DNA of 64,000 nt, from positions 124,001 through 188,000 of the forward strand of contig JALHOT010000003.1 of assembly GCA_022842845.1 (NCBI GenBank), written 5' to 3'. Positions within the stretch are counted from its first letter, which is position 1, and every line of letters begins with the position of its first letter. Below, one piece after another: positions 60,500-64,000 of the stretch. This DNA comes from Cyclobacteriaceae bacterium. Lineage in GTDB: Bacteria; Bacteroidota; Bacteroidia; Cytophagales; Cyclobacteriaceae. The position numbers and the translations under genes were made by a program. The notes beneath the pieces are model-generated. The model searched no databases and had not been told where the DNA came from. It saw nothing but the letters and a program-made list of their open reading frames with translations.

Positions 60500-61981
60500 T
60501 TAATTTTGAAAACCTAACTGACTAACTCCCGCGGCCCAGTATAATTCAGCTTTATTCTTTTCATACTCACTTAATACTTTTAGGTACTTAGCTTGTGCCT
60601 GAATTAGCTTCTCTTGTTGAATATTGATTTTAAACAGATCGCTTTCGCCATTATCAAGGTTAAGAAATTCTGCTTGAAGAATTCTCTCATAATTACTCAC
60701 CATAGAGCCGAGTTGATCAATCATCGTAGCAGTAACATTAATTGTATTGTACGCTGCATCAATACTATTAAGCACTTCGCGCTCGGCTAAACTCTTTTCA
60801 AATTTAGTAGATGATATTTTCAACTTGGTTTGATTAAGCTTTGCGCGTTCCTTTCTCAGAAAAACAGGAAATGCGAAATCAAGTCCAAGCTTATAATCTT
60901 CTCCAATATTAAGAGAAGGATTCCATCTCGGATCGAAAGGCTGATTCAAGAACGCATAGTTTAGATCGAGTGTTGGCTTTAAAAATTCTAAGGCAAGCTT
61001 ACGATCCAAATCCAGCTGATTCAGCTTTATAGACAATTTTTGTAATTCAGGGTGATTGTTCTGAGCTTGGCTCCTCAATTCGTCTAATTCGCCTTGTGTA
61101 AGCGACCACAGTTCTGCAGGTCGTACCGGCACCCAATCGGTTGGCAGGAGTAAAGGATTCGATAAGCTATCCCACAAATAGGTAGATAGTTGTATACCTG
61201 AATTCCTAAAAGCAAGCAATGCTTCCTGGCGTTGTACCAATCTTTCTTGCAAGGTAATTTGCGCCTGTACAGTATCTATCACGGCTGCTTCTCCCTGTAC
61301 GGCATTTATCTTAACCCGTCTGAAAATTTCCTGGGCAATATTCACACCATTGCTTTGTATTCTATAATTGTAGTAAGCGTAATACCATTGCCAATAATCT
61401 TTAGTAGCCACCAATAAGAGTTTGTTGATTAGCTTGACCTGCTCAGCTTCGGTAAGTGACTGAAAAAGTTCTGCCTGTCGCAAAATAGTTCTGCGCTCAT
61501 CGGTTATCAAACCACGCCCCAAAGGCATAGAGATGCCAGCGTAGAATTGCTGGTAGTTAAAATCAGAATTGATATAATTTTCCGGATTAACGAATTGTCC
61601 TTCATTGCGCTGGAACCCCACTTTAGGATCAAAGGGTAGAATAGATGGAAACTTGATGGCACCATTTAATAAATCATAGTACTCGGTCCCCTTCAGATTT
61701 TTTTGTTGATAGGATAATTCCAATTTAGGATCAAACTGTCCCCTGGCTAAACGTATCTCCTGTTTAGCAAAATCTGTTAACAAATAAGTTTGCTTGGCCG
61801 AAGGATGGTTCTGTAAAATCAAATAATATAAATTATCCAAAGTAAAAACTTTAGCATTATCCGGAACCTGAAAAATAGAATCCTGTTGAGCACTTGTTTT
61901 AAAAGTGAACAATAAAAGGAGTAAGCATAAGATGTTTTGCCTATAGGCAACAGTAATACTGCTACGCTTCATCATCTTCAT
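60500..61981 (-). CDS. TolC-family outer-membrane efflux protein
   Basis: 493 residues from the ATG at 61981; ATGs at 61975 and 61972 are equally possible, and a frame reaching 62011 begins with a lysine-arginine run that overlaps the adaptor gene. After a signal peptide ending KTSAQQ, two repeated TolC blocks form the trimeric barrel with its periplasmic helical tunnel, with long helices such as EILRRVKINAVQGEAAVIDTVQAQITLQERLVQRQEALLAF (core QGEAAVIDTVQAQITLQERL). It is the outer-membrane part of the ABC-HlyD-TolC system at 60.5-64 kb. The first bases overlap the adaptor gene by about 20. Confidence 0.92.
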   Translation of the reverse strand: MKMMKRSSITVAYRQNILCLLLLLFTFKTSAQQDSIFQVPDNAKVFTLDNLYYLILQNHPSAKQTYLLTDFAKQEIRLARGQFDPKLELSYQQKNLKGTEYYDLLNGAIKFPSILPFDPKVGFQRNEGQFVNPENYINSDFNYQQFYAGISMPLGRGLITDERRTILRQAELFQSLTEAEQVKLINKLLLVATKDYWQWYYAYYNYRIQSNGVNIAQEIFRRVKINAVQGEAAVIDTVQAQITLQERLVQRQEALLAFRNSGIQLSTYLWDSLSNPLLLPTDWVPVRPAELWSLTQGELDELRSQAQNNHPELQKLSIKLNQLDLDRKLALEFLKPTLDLNYAFLNQPFDPRWNPSLNIGEDYKLGLDFAFPVFLRKERAKLNQTKLKISSTKFEKSLAEREVLNSIDAAYNTINVTATMIDQLGSMVSNYERILQAEFLNLDNGESDLFKINIQQEKLIQAQAKYLKVLSEYEKNKAELYWAAGVSQLGFQN

Positions 61982-63263
61982 TACTCTTTTCTTTCTTTTC
62001 CTTTTTTTCAATCACCTCATCCAAAGGCTCCTCATACAAGCTAGGAGGGAATCCGTTAAGTTGTCGCCAGATTTCATACCAAATAGGTACATCGTTAAGC
62101 ATGACCCATGCTTTAATGCCTGAACCTACTCTGAGTTGCTTGGGCCATTCCTCATCTTTGTCATCAGGAATTACCAATAACCTGAATTCACCTGGCTTAC
62201 TGCTTACATAATCAATCACCTTCACGGTTCCACCAAAAGTACCCACCGATACGCTGGGCCATCCTGAGAATTGCAAAGCGGGCCATCCATCAAACTGAAT
62301 ACGAACGTGTCTGCCCTTCTCAACCAGCGGCACATCCATTGCCTTTATATTCAACTCAACTGCCAAATCAGATACATCTGGCATAATGGTGCAGATGGGA
62401 TCACCCTCTTTTACAGTTTCTCCGAGACCGGCCTGAATAGTCCGTACCACAAATCCTGCTTGCGGAGCAAGTATCTGATAACGCTCATTACGAATTTTCA
62501 TATTAGCCAGTTCGTTGCGCATCTTGGCAATAGCACCTTCGGTATCGTACAAATCTGCTTGTGTCGCACTTAGTTCCGATTCGGCCTTGCTTATTTTGTC
62601 CATGTACTCAGCCTGCACTCGGTCTAATTCAATTTGAGCATTCAAATAATCGGCTTGCGCCCCTTGAAATTTGTATTCGTAATCCTGAAACTTTGTTAGC
62701 GGAATGTTTCCTGCTTCATACAATTTCTTGTTGCGTTGGAATTGATTCTCTGCATTTTGAAAACGTACTTTTTCAGCTTCCAGTTTGGCTTTACTTTGTT
62801 CCAACTTATTGCTGAGCGAAGCCCTTAAGGCAGCTATTTGTCTTCTCAATGCGCTAGCCTTACTTTCCTTTGATTGCAGGCTGCTCTCCTTAGCACTTAG
62901 CTGTTCACGAAGACGTTGTAATAACTGTGGATCAAAATATTTCTCCTTTACTTCTCGGATGGTTACAATGGTATCGCCCTTGTCAACAAATTCTCCCTCC
63001 CTTACATACCAGTTTTGTATTTGACCCGCTATAACAGACTCAATAGTTTGCGGCCTGTTGGCAGGGTTAAAGGCAGTGACCTTACCGGCACCCCGTACAT
63101 TCTGTTGCCACGGAAGAAAAAATATGATGAAGGCCAATACTCCAAAGCCAGCGAGAATACGTGCCAGCGTCTTTCCTGCATTGGGCGTTTTTAAGGCGCG
63201 CAGCGAATAAAGTTTGTCTTGTGAGATTACTTTTTCGACTCTGTTCTTTGATAAATTCAACAT
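61962..63263 (-). CDS. HlyD-family membrane-fusion adaptor
   Basis: 433 residues. A cytoplasmic head (about 1-31) is followed by one membrane helix (about 32-50, ILAGFGVLAFIIFFLPW), then the HlyD periplasmic part: a biotinyl/lipoyl strand (IAGQIQNWYVREGEFVDKGDTIVTI), a long coiled-coil hairpin (about 110-260) and the beta-barrel side (APQAGFVVRTIQAGLGETVKEGDPI). An unusual C-terminal tail (EEPLDEVIEKKEKKEKSNED) is rich in Glu and Lys. It connects the ABC ATPase, whose gene is 5 bases upstream, to TolC. The 3' end overlaps the TolC gene. Confidence 0.94.
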   Translation of the reverse strand: MLNLSKNRVEKVISQDKLYSLRALKTPNAGKTLARILAGFGVLAFIIFFLPWQQNVRGAGKVTAFNPANRPQTIESVIAGQIQNWYVREGEFVDKGDTIVTIREVKEKYFDPQLLQRLREQLSAKESSLQSKESKASALRRQIAALRASLSNKLEQSKAKLEAEKVRFQNAENQFQRNKKLYEAGNIPLTKFQDYEYKFQGAQADYLNAQIELDRVQAEYMDKISKAESELSATQADLYDTEGAIAKMRNELANMKIRNERYQILAPQAGFVVRTIQAGLGETVKEGDPICTIMPDVSDLAVELNIKAMDVPLVEKGRHVRIQFDGWPALQFSGWPSVSVGTFGGTVKVIDYVSSKPGEFRLLVIPDDKDEEWPKQLRVGSGIKAWVMLNDVPIWYEIWRQLNGFPPSLYEEPLDEVIEKKEKKEKSNEDDEA

Positions 63264-63268
63264 ACCCC

Positions 63269-64000
63269 TTATTCTATATAATTACCCAAAACACCTTGTT
63301 GCATTAACTCGTCAAATTTCCCTTCTGCTATTAGGCTGCCTTCTCTCAAAACAACCACCTTATCGCAAGATGCCATCACCAGAGGATCGTTAGATACGAC
63401 AATGAATGTCCATTTGTTTTCTTTATTTACCAGGCGCTCAATCAGTTGAACCTTGTCATTCTTCTTCATAAAGTTGAAATAATCATTGAGGATGATTAGC
63501 TCAGGTTTTTTTGCAATACAGCGAGCCAGAATTAAGCGTTGATTAATAGAGCTGGAGAATCCTTTGCCCCCACTGAGAATATGTGTGTTTAGGCCATTTG
63601 GCAGGTTGTTCACAAAATCACTCAAACCAACTTTTTCAATCGCTTCCATCGCATCTTCAATGCCTTCTGTTGGTTTACCTACTGTGATGTTCTCTAAGAT
63701 TGTTCCATCGAAAATATCATCTAGTGATATGTTCTTGGCAATCTTATCGCGCAAATGAGTAAGATCCAGATCCCTGATGGAATATTTATTGATAGTAACA
63801 ATGCCTGAAAAACCACCCTGTAATCCTGCAATAATATTGGTAAGAGAAGTTTTACCACTACCCCCTGGCCCGGAAATACAAATTCTCTCTCCGGCTTTTA
63901 TAGAAAGGCTCAGTTTATTCAAACCCACTTCATCATTGGGATATGTATAGCTCACATCCTTCAAGGTGATGTCATAACCCTTTACAATTTTCTTGGGCAA
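63269..64000 (-). CDS. ABC-type exporter ATPase, degenerate catalytic motifs, 5' end outside window
   Basis: The last 243 codons of an open frame that continues past the window edge; the TTG at the edge is not the true start, and a membrane domain is expected upstream. This region is a nucleotide-binding domain: Walker A SGPGGSGKTSL is intact, and the signature reads LSGGKGF..INQRLILAR. The Q-loop Gln is replaced (IAKNISLDD), the Walker B reads ELIILNDYF instead of LLDE, the D-loop SALD is lost, and the H-loop His is absent (IVVSNDP). It therefore looks ATP-binding but catalytically weakened. It leads the HlyD-TolC run, 5 bases from the adaptor, so it is probably the export pump of a type-I-like system. 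Confidence 0.88.
   Translation of the reverse strand: MPKKIVKGYDITLKDVSYTYPNDEVGLNKLSLSIKAGERICISGPGGSGKTSLTNIIAGLQGGFSGIVTINKYSIRDLDLTHLRDKIAKNISLDDIFDGTILENITVGKPTEGIEDAMEAIEKVGLSDFVNNLPNGLNTHILSGGKGFSSSINQRLILARCIAKKPELIILNDYFNFMKKNDKVQLIERLVNKENKWTFIVVSNDPLVMASCDKVVVLREGSLIAEGKFDELMQQGVLGNYIE

Overview
The window is chromosomal DNA from a member of the phylum Bacteroidota, most likely a free-living Cytophagales-type bacterium. The evidence is a type IX secretion (T9SS) C-terminal sorting domain at 6695-8818, a ribosomal cluster L28-L33-DUF4295 followed by ftsY and rimO, bacillithiol synthesis (bshC), adjacent Bacteroidota-only families (DUF6048/DUF6452-like), a fused alpha/beta E1 dehydrogenase, and several exact matches to the Bacteroidota -7 promoter element TAnnTTTG. 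No phage, transposon, plasmid, rRNA or CRISPR sequence is visible, and no gene-free stretch exceeds about 155 bases. This looks like core and near-core chromosome.

Layout. 1-3.2 kb: three secreted or envelope proteins of unknown role, the first cut by the window edge. 3.3-6.6 kb: murF, a membrane histidine kinase and a DUF2461 protein read leftwards. 6.7-9.5 kb: a large FG-GAP/VCBS protein exported by T9SS and a HAD phosphatase. 9.6-16.8 kb: translation genes (rpmB, rpmG, DUF4295, ftsY, rimO), bshC, 5-formyl-THF cyclo-ligase and a leftward pair of envelope proteins. 16.8-19.7 kb: an M16 peptidase-ispF-mnmD operon and a TerB-like protein. 19.8-27.5 kb: the fused 2-oxoacid dehydrogenase E1, an unrecognised very basic secreted repeat protein of 1052 residues, and a glycosyltransferase-sigma factor-rsmG run. 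27.5-35.8 kb: fluC, plsC, a secreted beta-rich protein, uvrB and a TPR-comA-DUF368-aroE operon.

35.9-42.3 kb is an exopolysaccharide/capsule operon on the minus strand: glycosyltransferase, dTDP-sugar epimerase, Wza-like lipoprotein, Wzc-like tyrosine kinase, CpsB-type phosphatase and an SDR epimerase. 42.5-45.9 kb: hflX, one tRNA-Arg(CCT) with a terminator and a duplicated T-arm, and a PorE-like TPR/propeller/CRD/OmpA protein. 45.9-54.9 kb: a secreted S1/P1 nuclease, DUF155, N-formylglutamate amidohydrolase, an ECF sigma factor with a putative membrane regulator, hemA, a helix-hairpin-helix protein, an AraC-OGT fusion, a membrane protein, a divergent GroES with a small partner gene, and a nitrilase. 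54.9-64 kb: a PAS/GAF membrane sensor without output domain, an MFS exporter with a NadR-like kinase, a Tat/lipoprotein flavin amine oxidase, and a type-I-secretion-like trio (ABC ATPase, HlyD adaptor, TolC) running off the right edge.

Most genes lie in tight operons with 0-15 base gaps or overlaps, and several tail-to-tail gene pairs overlap. TTG and GTG starts are common. The items most worth a second look are the basic repeat protein, the catalytically eroded ABC ATPase, the T-arm duplication beside tRNA-Arg, the stacked palindromes near 3.2 kb, and the divergent GroES-small protein pair.
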